A stretch of 64,000 bases of DNA. Origin: Lycorma delicatula (taxonomy: Eukaryota > Arthropoda > Insecta > Hemiptera > Fulgoridae). The first letter of the stretch is position 1. Every line of letters begins with the position of its first letter. The notes under the pieces were generated by a model. That model was not told the DNA's origin and did no database searches. It saw nothing but the letters and a program-made list of their open reading frames with translations. Shown here piece after piece: positions 30,460 to 41,817 of this stretch. The stretch spans positions 36,684,520-36,748,519 of the forward strand of contig NC_134467.1 in assembly GCF_047948215.1 (NCBI RefSeq), read 5' to 3'. Position numbers and translations under genes: made by a program.

Positions 30460-32448
30460 ATGGCTAAGACAAGTTCACAAACAAAAGCACCTCGTAAACA
30501 AGGTATTAATACAGCTGGACACAGTATGAATCCAAATAGATCAAGAGAAGGATTAAAAGGTGTCGCTAAAGTACGTACAAGATCAACTATAAATCGTCTT
30601 CAGATGTACCGTAATTTTAAACCTAAACGCGATCGAACTGGTAAAATAATACATCCAGCTCCATTTCAAGGTAGATTACCATCTGGTTCTATGGCGAGAG
30701 TTGAACCCAATCGTAAATGGTTTGAAAATTCTAGAGTTATCGGTCAGAACGCTTTGCAAAAATTTCAAGATGAATTAGGTCAAGCTATGAAAAATCCATA
30801 TGATATCGTAATGAGAATGACAAAATTACCGATAACATTGCTTAATGAAACGGCTAAACATCAAAGAATGCATATTTTAGAAACTGAGACGTTTGAAAAT
30901 ACATTCGGTACAAAAAAAACAAGAAAGCGGCCAAATTTAAAAGTACGTGATGAAAATCACTTATCTGAAGTTGCAAAAGAAGTTGAAGAATTATATAATG
31001 AAGAAAAAGATTTGGATAAAGTTCGAGAAGATACTGGTGAAAAACGTGCTGCTAGAGATTGGATCATGTCTGCCGGACAAAGTAAACGTATATGGAATGA
31101 ATTATACAAAGTTGTTGATTCTTCAGATGTTATTATAATGGTATTAGATGCGAGAGATCCGCAAGGTACAAGATCTAAACATATCGAAGAATTTTTAAAA
31201 AAAGAGAAGCCGCATAAGCATTTGGTTTTTTTATTGAATAAAGTTGATTTAATACCAACATGGGTGACACAACGTTGGGTTGCAATATTAAGTAAAGAAT
31301 ATCCTACTGTGGCATTTCATGCTTCATTAAAACATCCTTTTGGTAAAGGAGCTGTTATTAATTTATTAAGACAATTTGCTAAACTTCATACTGATAGAAA
31401 ACAAATAAGTGTTGGTTTTGTTGGCTACCCAAACGTTGGTAAAAGTTCAGTTATTAATACATTAAGGTCGAAAAAAGTATGTAAAGTTGCACCTATTGCT
31501 GGAGAAACAAAGGTTTGGCAATATATTACATTAATGAAACGTATATATCTAATTGATTGTCCTGGTGTCGTTTATAATACAGCTGAAAATGAAACCGATA
31601 CTGAAAAAGTTTTAAAAGGTGTTGTACGTGTCGAATTAGTCCCATATCCAGAACAGTACATACCAGCAGTTTTAGATAAAGTTAAGCATGAACATATGTC
31701 AAGAACTTATAAAATTGACAATTGGGAAGATTGTGATGATTTTTTGAAAAAATATGCCATTAAAACTGGTAAATTATTAAAAGGCGGTGAACCAGATTTA
31801 TCTATTGTTTCCAGAATGGTATTAAATGATTGGCAACGTGGTCGTTTACCGTTTTATACAGCTCCATCAGGATTTGAAGTACCAAACTCAAAAACTGATA
31901 TGAGTTCAAATGATAATAATAATGAGAATAATACTGATGATAAAAAAGAAATTAATTATGAAAATGATAATATTTTATCAAAAATAAATAAAGAAGAAAA
32001 AGAAGTAGAATTATCGACTGAAAACACAACAGTTAAAAAATTACCACCGAATTTTACATTGACGCAAGATTTTAGAAAAATACGTGTTATACCAGAATTT
32101 CCTGGTGAAGAGAATCTGTTAGATACATCCGTATTAGATAAAGAAGAAGAAGTAAGGAAAATTAAGAAAGAAGAAAGAAAACGCAAAGCATTGGAAGAAG
32201 AAGAATCATCATCTGATACGTTTAGTGAAGATGAAGAAAGTAATGATAATGAAAATAATAAAAATACACCTGAAGATGATAATATTAATAAGAAACCACA
32301 AATACAAATGACTAGTAAACAAAGAAGAGCATTGTTACGTAAAATGAAACGTAAGAAAACTGGGAGTGATTTTTATGAAGTTACAAACGTTAAAAATAGA
32401 AACAGAGATAGAAAAGTACCGAAACCTAATAAAAATGTTCGCAAATAA
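30460..32448 (+). CDS. GNL2: Nucleolar GTP-binding protein 2 (NOG2/GNL2 family)
   Basis: Intact 662-residue reading frame for the circularly permuted YlqF/YawG-type GTPase that acts in the nucleolus in maturation and export of the 60S ribosomal subunit. Residues about 40-170 form the NOG2 N-terminal domain ([32 protein letters not shown]). The G motifs occur in permuted order: DARDP 231-234, G4 NKVD 260-263, a G5-like SLK 290-292, G1 GYPNVGKSS 322-330, G2 PIAGET 345-350, G3 DCPGV 366-370. The tail (about 470-662) is Asn/Asp/Glu-rich and then Lys/Arg-rich, as expected for a nucleolar protein. The ATG has a good context (AAAAATGG). The coding sequence has no intron. A retrocopy is possible but disfavoured: the frame is intact, there is no A-tail, and a good acceptor precedes it. 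Not part of a cluster with Tdc. Confidence 0.95.
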   Translation: MAKTSSQTKAPRKQGINTAGHSMNPNRSREGLKGVAKVRTRSTINRLQMYRNFKPKRDRTGKIIHPAPFQGRLPSGSMARVEPNRKWFENSRVIGQNALQKFQDELGQAMKNPYDIVMRMTKLPITLLNETAKHQRMHILETETFENTFGTKKTRKRPNLKVRDENHLSEVAKEVEELYNEEKDLDKVREDTGEKRAARDWIMSAGQSKRIWNELYKVVDSSDVIIMVLDARDPQGTRSKHIEEFLKKEKPHKHLVFLLNKVDLIPTWVTQRWVAILSKEYPTVAFHASLKHPFGKGAVINLLRQFAKLHTDRKQISVGFVGYPNVGKSSVINTLRSKKVCKVAPIAGETKVWQYITLMKRIYLIDCPGVVYNTAENETDTEKVLKGVVRVELVPYPEQYIPAVLDKVKHEHMSRTYKIDNWEDCDDFLKKYAIKTGKLLKGGEPDLSIVSRMVLNDWQRGRLPFYTAPSGFEVPNSKTDMSSNDNNNENNTDDKKEINYENDNILSKINKEEKEVELSTENTTVKKLPPNFTLTQDFRKIRVIPEFPGEENLLDTSVLDKEEEVRKIKKEERKRKALEEEESSSDTFSEDEESNDNENNKNTPEDDNINKKPQIQMTSKQRRALLRKMKRKKTGSDFYEVTNVKNRNRDRKVPKPNKNVRK

Positions 32449-32449
32449 A
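32444..32449 (+). promoter_or_regulatory. Possible poly(A) signal overlapping the GNL2 stop codon
   Basis: AATAAA overlaps the TAA stop and is followed by T-rich sequence. In DNA this AT-rich the hexamer is common, so the assignment is tentative. If used, the 3' UTR would be very short. Confidence 0.35.
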
Positions 32450-32559
32450 ATTATTTTGTAATTGAAATTGTTTAATATTTGTTATTTTATTATTGCGTTT
32501 CTGTATGAATTAAATTAATTAAACAATGTGTTTATTATTTTTTTTTAACTTTTAGAAAA

Positions 32560-32830
32560 TTGATGCCCATCCTGACTCCCAAAGGGGGTGACACCCGCCT
32601 TATGATGATTCCAGTTGCCACACCACCTCGTCTGTTCCTAGCTCTGATGACCTTTGCCAAAGGTCGTCACCTGATGTCACATCACAGTAATCAGTTTGGC
32701 CTTTGTCAGGATGCCACCCGTTGTAAATGCCTCAGCAGACATTTCCATCAGTGTATTTACATAACTTACTATTGCCTTTGTATGGCTTCTTCCACCCACA
32801 ACCACCTACTATAACTTACAACCCTCAACA
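32560..32830. repeat. Unclassified repeat related to 8540-8770
   Basis: Lies about 110 bp after the GNL2 stop codon. GC-richer than the surroundings and shares ordered blocks with 8540-8770. The plus-strand open frame over it has no motif. Confidence 0.55.
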
Positions 32831-33089
32831 ATCAAATTAACTAATTCACAGAAGCGTAATCCCTACACCTTCCTCTAACACCGAAGGTTTTACATAAAAC
32901 CTCTTCCTATATCTAACTTCATTTAGACTATGCACTCTTACTTGACTGAGTTTTTTAAACTCCAAAAATACTATGCTCCTACTAACAAAACAAATGTTGA
33001 TCGCAACAACAACAATTTTTTTTGTCCTACAATTCAATTTACTCTATATTATTCAAAAATGAGATATTGAATTTTTTGTAATGCTTTAA

Positions 33090-33500
33090 GTTCTGGGGCC
33101 AACTAGTTTATCTAGACCAAAAAAAAACATATATATGTTATACTGCTTTTGGCCTTATTTCTCAGGATTGACCAAACCTATTTTCTACAAATTTGGCTCA
33201 AATATTTGTAGTTACGGGCAACGGTCATATTATTTTTTTTTCAAAATTCGTTAGGGTGTTACAATGCATGCATAATTAATTAAAAAAAGAATTTTTTCAA
33301 AAAATCAACTCCCTTATCAATTATAATTGAAATATACGGTTTTTTGATCTATCGTCCTTTGGTTTAAATATTTTTGGAAAATTTTTTGTTTCATTTATAG
33401 AGCTGTCAAGATATGCATACAATTTTTTTTAAATTATGGACCTAAAATAATAAAAAATTTTCTTTTTCTTATTTCAGCTTTTACTTTTAAGGGGATTTTA
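33090..33500 (-). repeat. Unclassified AT-rich repeat, related in reverse to 58320-58440
   Basis: The block TATACTGCTTTTGGCC at 33140-33155 is the reverse complement of the type of sequence near 58393 (CCAAAAGCAGTGCGATATAT); the neighbouring TTGACCAAACC and TTTGGCTCAAAT also match in reverse. No coding capacity. Confidence 0.5.
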
Positions 33501-33639
33501 GATATATAGAAAACTTCACTTAAGCATGCAAGCTTAGCTATACATGAGTATTTTTAGAAGAATGTTTCTTATAATTTTTCCCTAACTCTAATTTTGTTCT
33601 TTGGCTCTAACTCTTTTAATTTTTATTATTAACTAGCAG

Positions 33640-33671
33640 ATTTGGCAATGCTTCAATATTGCTAGATTTGA

Positions 33672-33714
<43 letters not shown>

Positions 33715-33870
33715 TTAAATGAACACAATTGAAAGTTTGATGAAACATTAAAAACTGAATATTACGGAACGTCCCTTTTCGGTTTACGGTTTATCCCTTT
33801 TTCTCCCATTTCCTTTTCCCCCTATTTCCTCTTTTCATTTCTCTCTCTTTTTTGGTAAAGTGTAGGAGAT
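33640..33870 (+). repeat. TA-microsatellite repeat with pyrimidine-rich tail (copy 1)
   Basis: Order: GGCAATGCTTC and ATTGCTAGATTTGAGTA, then about 20 TA units (33673-33711), then GATTAAATGAACACAATTGA and a C/T-rich stretch. The same order occurs at 59960-61260, where a mariner interrupts it. Confidence 0.75.
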
Positions 33871-33877
33871 GTGAGAA

Positions 33878-34330
33878 ATGTCAACAGTAGGAAGGTGGAC
33901 CTTTCACATTCTCCCAAACATAAGAAGATGGGTTTGTCGGGAGCATGGGGAAACTAATTTTTGGTTGACCCAACTCCTGAAGGCCATGGTGGGTTCAACA
34001 GTTATCTGTTTCACCAGAAGAAGAGAAGCGCACCAACGTGTTCTTACTGTGAGTGAGGATACAGTAGGACATGCCTTCTTTGAGTGCGGAAGGTGGATGA
34101 ACGAGAGAGTCCGATGCTGTGCGTGCAGAAGTTGGTCAAATGGATGTAGACAATCTACTAGAATTGATGCTGACCAACTTCTTGAGGGTCAGTTGCCACG
34201 TTAGCAGAAAGCAGATGTCCGAAGAACATCATTAAGGATAATCGTCAGCAGTGTGGATGGTGATGGGACAGTCTGGGTAAGGAGGTAGTTGGGAGCCTCT
34301 CGGGGTCATCACTGCCGCTGACATGTCCAG
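33878..34330 (+). mobile_element. R1-like LINE C-terminal remnant
   Basis: Reads RWTFHILPNIRRWVCREHGE and TNFWLTQLLKAM, then EDTVGHAFFECGRWMNERVR: the order seen in R1-clade LINE ORF2 ends, including a degenerate zinc knuckle. 5' truncated, with stops. It is followed directly by another LINE end. Confidence 0.65.
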
Positions 34331-34339
34331 GACTCACCA

Positions 34340-35262
34340 ACCCAACTCAAGAAGACCTGCAGTTAGCCCGTGAGTTATGCCATGGCAGGTATATCTCGCT
34401 GCTGTACAAAAGGGGGAGGTGTTTTTAGTGGGTCCCCGGACTATGCAGGGAAACCTCACACACCCAGTAGTGCGAGCTGCTGGGCATCTGGTTGCCCAGC
34501 GTGTACTCAACCTCCTTTCACCACCCAAGTTACTACCTTTGATTTTATCAATCGTATAAAACAATCACTGAGAGCAAGGTGGCAAAGTGACTGGGTGACT
34601 ACCGTCGATAATAAAATCCGACGGATTAAAGATTCACCTCTTGCAGAAAATCTCGTCGTGAGGAAGCGGTCCTCTGCAGGTTACGGTTAGGACATACGAG
34701 GATCACATACGAATACCTAATGTCAGGAGAAGCCCAACCCCTATGCACACGATGCAACTGCTGCATAACTGTCCACCACATTCTCGTGGACTGCATATGT
34801 TATGCGGCGTTGCGGCGTCAGTTTAATCTACCTAGAAACGTCTGTGATGTCTTGTGCAATAATAACAGAATTTTGGACCGGATGTTTCTCTTTTTGCAAA
34901 AAATTTAATATTATCATTTATATTTTTATGCTAGAAGATTTTTTTTAATAATTTTTAACTTTTACTTTCAATTTTGGATTTTTTGGTTCTATGTATTTAA
35001 TTTTACTATCCGGGGAGGGGACCTTTTGCACAACCCATCGGAATTAGGTAAGTTTTATACAGTTTTTTATTCGATTATTTTAACGACTTCATCTGAGGTA
35101 TTAGTTTTGAGTTTTATTTTGTCTTCTTGGCTTGTTTTAATGATATGATTAATATTACATTTACACCTTATAAACTTTATTATTTTGGAGTTATTTTACC
35201 CTTTTATTAATAAAATTCCAGGCGATGGTAACGCCCAGGTGTCACCCACAAACAACAAAAAA
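34340..35262 (+). mobile_element. I/Nimb-like LINE C-terminal remnant with 3' UTR and A-tail
   Basis: The first part reads SLRARWQSDWVTTVDNKIRR (an end-of-RNase-H-like region). A second frame, 34720-34908, has the zinc-knuckle pattern CX2CX7HX4C (CTRC, H, C) and ends FLFLQKI. A 3' UTR containing GGCGATGGTAACGCCCAG ends in an A-run at 35262. The same 3' end is found at 54840-54966. The frame breaks near 34690. Confidence 0.7.
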
Positions 35263-35269
35263 AAATTTG

Positions 35270-36500
35270 TAAATATGTAGAGGAGTAACTTAAATATATA
35301 GGTAACAATACATTTTTTCTCCTTTTTTTATATATCATCCAATCAGAAGTCAATATTGAAGTAATCTATATAATTAAAAATGAGATAGAGGAAGAGAAAA
35401 GTATGAGAAATAAAAAAAGAAGGCTGAATATTTAAGCAAAAAATAATAATAAATAGAAGCAAAAAAGAAATTATAAAAACGAGACTTATGGTGTGGGTTG
35501 GTTTTAGTACTCATGCTTTGAATGAACCTTTCTTTATCTCTCTCACACTGATGAGTTATGTATGAATTTCTCTCTCTCATTCTATTGTATATTCGTACTT
35601 TTTCTTAAATGGTAGCTATTGTGCAAGTAAAAACTGATCTCCCTTTTTTATCTTCATTTATCATCATCTATATCTATACTTTTTCTTCACTTTCCTCTTA
35701 CTTTCTTTATCAGTCTTTCTTAAAAAACTTAACTCGTCTACTACAACTCCCTATTGATGCTTTAAATAGAGCGTACTTTTCATTGTAATGATGTGAACTG
35801 CATGGTGGTTAAGTATAGAAATTGAAGAGGATAGAGATGGAAAATTTTAACACCATTCTCTCTCCTTAACCCACACTCCACCCACCTAAGCGCTAGTCGG
35901 GGGATAAATCTTACTTTCTCATAATCAAATTCTCTTTTCTAAAAATTCTTTTTCTAATATTTAATCAAACATCTTTAAATATATTAATCATTAATAAAAA
36001 ATATTAAAAGTAAAAATCATTTTCATGACAGATCAATTAACTGGAGTTATGTAGATAATAAAATTAATTTTTAAATTTATATTAAACATGTCATTACCAG
36101 AATACTACTGGCAGTTCTACCATTATACCGTCTCTGCTATTACTACCAGACTTATTAAATATCAACGATGTACGTAATAAGTGCCATTTACCACTACCAA
36201 CATAACAAAACGAAAAACCCAACAATAAAAACACGTTAAATCTCATTCACCAGCTTTTCCTTACTTCGTTAACTTTTTCTTTTTTAAAGTGGAATATCAT
36301 TTATACTCTTAATTAACTTTTTTCATTTATTTATTAAATTCATACCCTTTTAACAGACAAACCCTTGTAATTTCAATTAATTTTCCATTACACAACACAT
36401 AAAAGAAAATATTTTTATTTTCTTCCTACTAAATTTTAACCCATTGTATGTATAATTGTGAAAGAGATAATTAAAAAATATTATAAAGAAATTAATTTTG
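35270..36500. other. Intergenic, no gene seen
   Basis: AT-rich with T/C-rich patches. Open frames here show no motif. Confidence 0.4.
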
Positions 36501-36511
36501 ATTTAAATTAT

Positions 36512-36884
36512 TTTTTTTTTTTGTCTTCAGTCATTTGACTGGTTTGATGCAGCTCTCCAAGATTCCCTATATAGTGCTAGTCGTTTCATTTCAGTATACC
36601 CTCTACATCCTACATCCCTAACAATTTGTTTTACATATTCCAAACGTGGCCTGCCTACACAATTTTTCCCTTCTACCTGTCCTTCCAATATTAAAGCGAC
36701 TATTCCAGGATGCCTTAGTATGTGGCCTATAAGTCTGTCTCTTCTTTTAACTATATTTTTCCAAATGCTTCTTTCTTCATCTATTTGCCGCAATACCTCT
36801 TCATTTGTCACTTTATCCACCCATCTGATTTTTAACATTCTCCTATAGCACCACATTTCAAAAGCTTCTAATCTAAAGCTTCTA
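36512..36884 (-). mobile_element. Short 3' copy of LINE family S with target-site duplication
   Basis: Encodes in a clean minus-strand frame (36856-36527) the last about 109 residues of the family S protein, from [12 protein letters not shown] to AASNQSND, followed by the GAAGACA end and A-run. An 11-bp direct repeat, ATTTAAATTAT, flanks it at 36501-36511 and 36885-36895. Confidence 0.85.
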
Positions 36885-36929
36885 ATTTAAATTATAAAAT
36901 TTTTATTTTATTATTTAATTAGACATCAG

Positions 36930-37795
36930 TTATTAGACTCATACAAATGCCCCATGAAGGAAAAGAAAAACTTTCAGGATAACTTTTTCAGAAAGGGAAA
37001 CTTTCTACCGGTGAAAATAATGAAAAAACTTCATAAAAAACATAGGTCTGGAAACGCTTTGTTTTTGAGTTGTGGCTAACAAAAGATTTCACCCACATTT
37101 CAGGTTTTCTAATAAAAAGAACCCCTACTGTAATTTTTGGGACCCAAATTAAGGAGTAAAGTTGATGGTTTCTTAGGTAATTTGAGCTGGGGAATTTATA
37201 AAGTAGGTCCCAGAACTGTAACTCCAGTAGTTTTTAAGGAATCCAACGTAAAATACAAATTCAGTGTCGAAAAAAAAGTTTTTTTTAATATTTATATTAC
37301 AATAGCTTTGTTAAATTACTAATAAATTTGAAAGATTTAATAACAAAATACTGACTAAACGTTATTATAATTACATAAATTAAAAATATTATAAATTTTA
37401 CCTTTAATAAATAAAAAAACACAGATATGTCATATAAAAAAAGACTTTCCATCTTAAACATATCTTTATCTACATTTAATAATGTTAATAAATAATTAAA
37501 ACTGTTAAAATATCTTAGAAAATAAGAGAGATACAGTTCTGGGACCTTTTTTTTCGATTTCCCAGCTCAAAAACCATAAGAAACAATTGAATTTTCCCCT
37601 TAATTGACCTTCCCAGAATTTCAGAAAGCCTTAATTTACCCGGAGGAACTGAAACTCGGGCGAAATCTTTTAACCTGTATAACTCGCTAACGAAGAGTTT
37701 TCAGATCTATGTTTATATGAGCTGTTTTCTTATTTTTAGCCTCTAGAATGAGTTGTCAAAGTATTGCTCTATACTCCTGAATCACTCTGTATATC
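36930..37795. mobile_element. Foldback-type repeat U1 (two-armed copy)
   Basis: The left arm (about 36935-37265) and right arm (about 37490-37795) are imperfect reverse complements: for example TAGGTCCCAGAACTGTAACT against AGATACAGTTCTGGGACC, and TAATTTGAGCTGGGGAATTT against GATTTCCCAGCTCAAAAACC. The centre is AT-rich and non-coding. Ends near TCACTCTGTATA. Related: 46655-49425 and 53975-54375. Confidence 0.7.
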
Positions 37796-37799
37796 CCAA

Positions 37800-38390
37800 A
37801 ATATGAAAAAATCAATAAGTCAGTAAATTAAATATCTGGGAGAAATAATCTAAAATCCAATTCAATGGTTTTGATAAAAAAAATCCAATCAAATCAAAGA
37901 AAACTGGAATTGGCTACTATCTAACAAAAGTATCTACGTAAAAAAAACCTCTCAATAAAGCCAAAATTAGACATTAAAAATATGGTAATCAAATCAGAAA
38001 TCAACCAGGCCTGAAATATTCAATTTGGAATCAGGTAAAATAAATGGAAGAGAAAAAAGAAACGAAAATCTTGAGAAAACTTTAGTACCAATAAAAATAG
38101 GTGAAAACTGAAAAGTAATAAAGACTTTTAGAAATATGAAACTGAGATATTCCGCCAGAAAAAGTAGAACTAAATTCTTTAGCCACCTTTTGAGACTGAA
38201 TGATAACTGGCACACAAAACAGATCTTCAACCACATTTATAACAAATAGAACGGAAATCAATGGATCTTAGTGGTTCAAAAAGAATTAAGATCAATGAAA
38301 ACATACTGGAAAGAAAAATGAATGCACAGTATTGGTTCAGGTCCTCAGTTGGCCAAGTTTAAAAAAACAAAAAATTATGTTTATAAGAAC
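37800..38390 (+). mobile_element. Decayed LINE family C remnant
   Basis: Broken frames include NWLLSNKSIYVKKTSQ-like text and then FFSHLLRLNDNWHTKQIFNH and NQWILVVQKELRSMK, matching the post-RT tail of the family at 40800-41520. Confidence 0.55.
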
Positions 38391-38506
38391 CTTTTTAATT
38401 CCATATGTCTCAAATCTGTTATCAGATTGCATTTTTATTATCACTTTTAACAAATTAAAATAATTTTAATTTATTACTGATACCTTTCTTCCTCATTAAT
38501 TTTTTT

Positions 38507-39242
38507 TTTCACGTTATGAAATAGTTCAAATTGTGAAAGTAGAAAAGAAATATCTTGAAAAAAGACATTTATTGAAATAATTGAAAATATTTAAATTTAT
38601 ATCTTCTGAATAGAAGCAATGTGTGTAATGAATTGTTTTTTTGTTGTTTTTTTTTGTAGAAGAGGTACAATAGTTTGTTACTTTATGGTATCCTAGTCAT
38701 ATTAAAGTTTCTGATGAATTTAAAGCAACTGAAACATAAAAATCTCTAATCAGAGTTGATTTCTGTGAGAGTAATGATGTTAGTTATATCATAAAGGTAT
38801 TGCTTGAAGAACTGAACAATTCAATGGACTGGTTTCAACAGTATGTTTAGATTAGTGAAGAGAAGGTAATGTGAAACTTTTCACGTTATAAAATAGTTCA
38901 AATTGTGAAAGTAGAAAGGAAAAATCTTGAAAAAAGAGTTATTGAAATAATCGAAAATATTTAAATTTATTTCTTCTGAATAGAAGCTATGAGTGTAATG
39001 AATTGTGTTTTTTTTTTGTAGAAGAGGTACAATAGTTTGTTACTTTATGGTATCCTAGTCATATAAAAGTTTCTAATGCATTTAAAGCAACTGAAACATA
39101 AAAATCTCTAATCAGAGTTGATTTCTGTGAGAGTAATGATGTTAATTATATCATAAATGTATTGCTTGAAGAACTGAACAATTCGATGGACTGGTTTCAA
39201 CAGTATGTTTCGATTAATGAACAAGGTAATATGAAACCATTT
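38507..39242 (+). repeat. Tandem duplication of an about 370-bp coding-like segment
   Basis: Copy 1 at 38507-38880 and copy 2 at 38881-39242 are clearly homologous along their whole length. In each a T-run and GTAG is followed by one frame that reads FVTLWYPSHIKVS, then KSLIRVDFCESNDV, then VLLEELNNSMDWFQQYV, and then GTAAT. Two in-frame stops (after EEVQ and after KATET) are shared by both copies; a third stop is present only in copy 1. It looks like a duplicated relic of an unknown coding exon. No family recognised. Confidence 0.75.
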
Positions 39243-39244
39243 TA

Positions 39245-40475
39245 TTGCAAACTATTATTATTAAGCCTGGCATAGGATGCTTATTGCTTTAGGAATGGTT
39301 ATGTCAGTTACAGGAGTCGCTTTTATTTTATATCAAATTGTAAAAAAATTTATTGGGTATGGTTCTAATGTAAATACAAATAAATTTATAATCTCAAAAG
39401 AAATGGCTTTACTGATATTTCAAATCTGTTTATTAACGACCAGAAATAATTATTTAAATGTAAAAGTATATGTATGGGAAAAAATATATCAAAGTTTACG
39501 TAAAAATATAATATTTTCTTTTTATTATTATTAATCACTCTTTGTAAATGGTAAAGGTTAGAAAATATATGTGGGTGGAATATAAACCACTCTAATACTT
39601 ACATAGATATTTCTTTCTATTTAACTTTTGTTTACTGACTTCTTCTTTATAATCTTTTATTATTACTGAGATTTTTATTTTTAATCTATAAGAATGAACG
39701 TAGGAAGTAAAAACAAATGAACGTACAGCAAAAAGAAAATCTCAATAAAAAAAGAAAATGTGTGTATTTCAATTTAAAAGATTACTTTTTAAACAAAAAA
39801 AAAAACCTAAGAAATATCTTTTTACATTGAAACGAAAAATTCTATATAAATATTCACAGCATACAAATTTATAGAACATATTAATATTATTTTTATATTT
39901 TTAGAATCATTTGATTCAATTTGATGTTATTCTTTATTTTGTGTTTTTTATATTCTAATTTTCATATTAATGTCTACCAATCAATTAATTTATTCCTTTT
40001 CAAAATTCTATAAAAAATTCATTATTTTATTTGTCTTTAGATCTTCTAATATCATACTATATCAACCGACCTTATATTCAACATCCTCTTGTGAGACTGC
40101 ATTGCAAAAGTTTTTTTCATTTTTCCTCTTACTATTGTGGATGTTTCACTGCCATAAAATATTATTTTCCATAAAAATACATTTAGGAATTTCTTTTTAA
40201 TTAATTTTTTCTATATGAAATCTTTTCTTGCTTAAACCAGTTTACCTTAGTTCACCTATAATTTGTAATTTTAAATAAAAAAAATCCCTTTCAGCATGTC
40301 GGAAGGTAGATTTCACCAGTTCTAAGTACAGTATAAAACAGATTTCCACCTTAAAGTTAAGAAAAACTTTAAATTTACTCAATATGACAATGGTTACATG
40401 TGAAAAAAGTTTCTCATATTTAGCATACGACAAGCCCCCATCTTTTCATAATTCCAGCAACATTTTGGGGGAATC
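39245..40475. other. Intergenic, no gene recognised
   Basis: An 85-codon plus-strand frame at 39277-39534 follows the duplicated segment. It has a hydrophobic stretch near its start but no motif, and I do not call it a gene. Confidence 0.4.
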
Positions 40476-40479
40476 TCTT

Positions 40480-40795
40480 GCTGTAAGGGTTGGTTATATC
40501 AAAAATTGTTTCAGACAAAAGTTTTAGGTAATGTTTAGAGGACTAATGACCACTTTAAAAGGAATTGATCTATTAAGGGAGGTATGATTTTTTTTGTCTT
40601 AGAAACCCAATTTTTTCCATCCCCTGAGCCATTGTTTGGTGATACCCAAAAATTTTACTTAGATAAGTTTTAGGTCCTTATCTAAAGAATAGTAGGAACT
40701 TTAAATGAATTCGATATTTTACTTAGTAAGAAAGTTATAGCGATATATTTTTTTTCTCTTCGAATAGCCCTATTAGAGGGCACGCTTAATCAACT
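40480..40795 (+). repeat. Direct repeat D1, copy 1
   Basis: Starts TTGCTGTAAGGGTTGGTTAT and ends TTTACTTAGTAAGAAAGTTA with a short extension. Copy 2 is at 41545-41812 in the same orientation. Between them lies a LINE family C remnant. Confidence 0.75.
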
Positions 40796-40799
40796 TTTT

Positions 40800-41530
40800 A
40801 GCTCATGCTTCTTTCATTTTTCTAGAGTGGTGTTCTTTGTCTTCTTGAGTCCATTTTCTCTTGAGTTTTTTCCTCTCCTGAAACTCTAATTCCTGTTTTG
40901 TTTTTCTGAATGTTACTCTGTCTTTTAAAATGTCTGAGTCTACTGAATCGTTTACTAGGTCTATTTCTTTAAGCCAGGTTATCTTGTTCTTGTTACTGTT
41001 TAGTAGGGTGAAGATCTGTTTTGTTAGTCTGGTGTTCTCCATTCTGTATATGTGCCATAGAATTGCAGTCTTCTTCTCCTGATTACATCTGTTATTTTTT
41101 CTATTTTGGAATATAGCTCTTGGCTTGATCTTTGTTTATAATCTAGTCCTGTATTGTTTTTTGGGACCAATATTTTCCATAAGATTCTTCTCTCTATGTC
41201 CTGTACTTTATGTAGTTTCTGCCGCATATAGTACTTTTGGTCTAACTACCGTTTAGTAGTGTCTTAGTTTGGTATTCCAGGAAAGGGATTTCTTGTTGTA
41301 GGTATTCTTCATGATATTGTATGCTTTTTCTATTTTGATTAATTTGTTTTCTAGAGTTATTTTTTCACTATTGTTCTGCGTTATCCATTCTCCTAGGTAT
41401 TTAAAACTGTCAGTTCCAGAACTGACAGTTGTAAAATAAACAGAAATAAAATAGCCAGCTATTTTATTTCTGTTTATTTTAAGATGTTGTGGCACGTTCT
41501 TGATGTTTGTAATAGCGATATTTTGTTATT
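40800..41530 (-). mobile_element. LINE family C, C-terminal remnant
   Basis: Three adjoining minus-strand frames read, in order, SFKYLGEWITQN and IMKNTYNKKSLSWNTKLRHY, then VQDIERRILWKILVPKN and VIRRRRLQFYGTYTEW, then NTRLTKQIFTLLNSNKNK and QEDKEHHSRKMKEA. This is the post-RT tail of family C. Frameshifts separate the parts. Two snap-back inverted duplications lie in it (41405-41430 and 41433-41480). Confidence 0.7.
41405..41480. repeat. Two consecutive perfect inverted duplications, both with loop CCAG
   Basis: First: 11-bp arms, AACTGTCAGTT at 41405-41415 and its complement at 41420-41430. Second: 22-bp arms at 41433-41454 and 41459-41480. Both have the same four-base loop. Confidence 0.92.
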
Positions 41531-41544
41531 TCTGTTTTGGTCAT

Positions 41545-41812
41545 CCTTTGCTGTAAGGGTTGGTCATATCAAAAGTTGTTTCAGACAAAGGTTTTAGGTA
41601 ATGTTTAGAGGATAAACAACCACTTTAAACCGATTCGATACTGTTCCTATTAAGGAAGGTATGATTTTTTTTTCTTTGTACTCCATTTTTTCCATCCCCT
41701 TGGTCAATGGTTGGTGATACCAAAAAAATTTACTTTGATAAGTTTTAGGCCCTTATCCAAAGAATATAATAACTTTAAACGAATCAGATATTCTACTTAG
41801 TAAGAAAGTTAC
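41545..41812 (+). repeat. Direct repeat D1, copy 2
   Basis: Similar over its length to 40480-40790 (TTGCTGTAAGGGTTGGTCAT to TCTACTTAGTAAGAAAGTTA). It runs directly into the truncated 3' side of a mariner-like remnant. Confidence 0.75.
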
Positions 41813-41817
41813 TAAGT

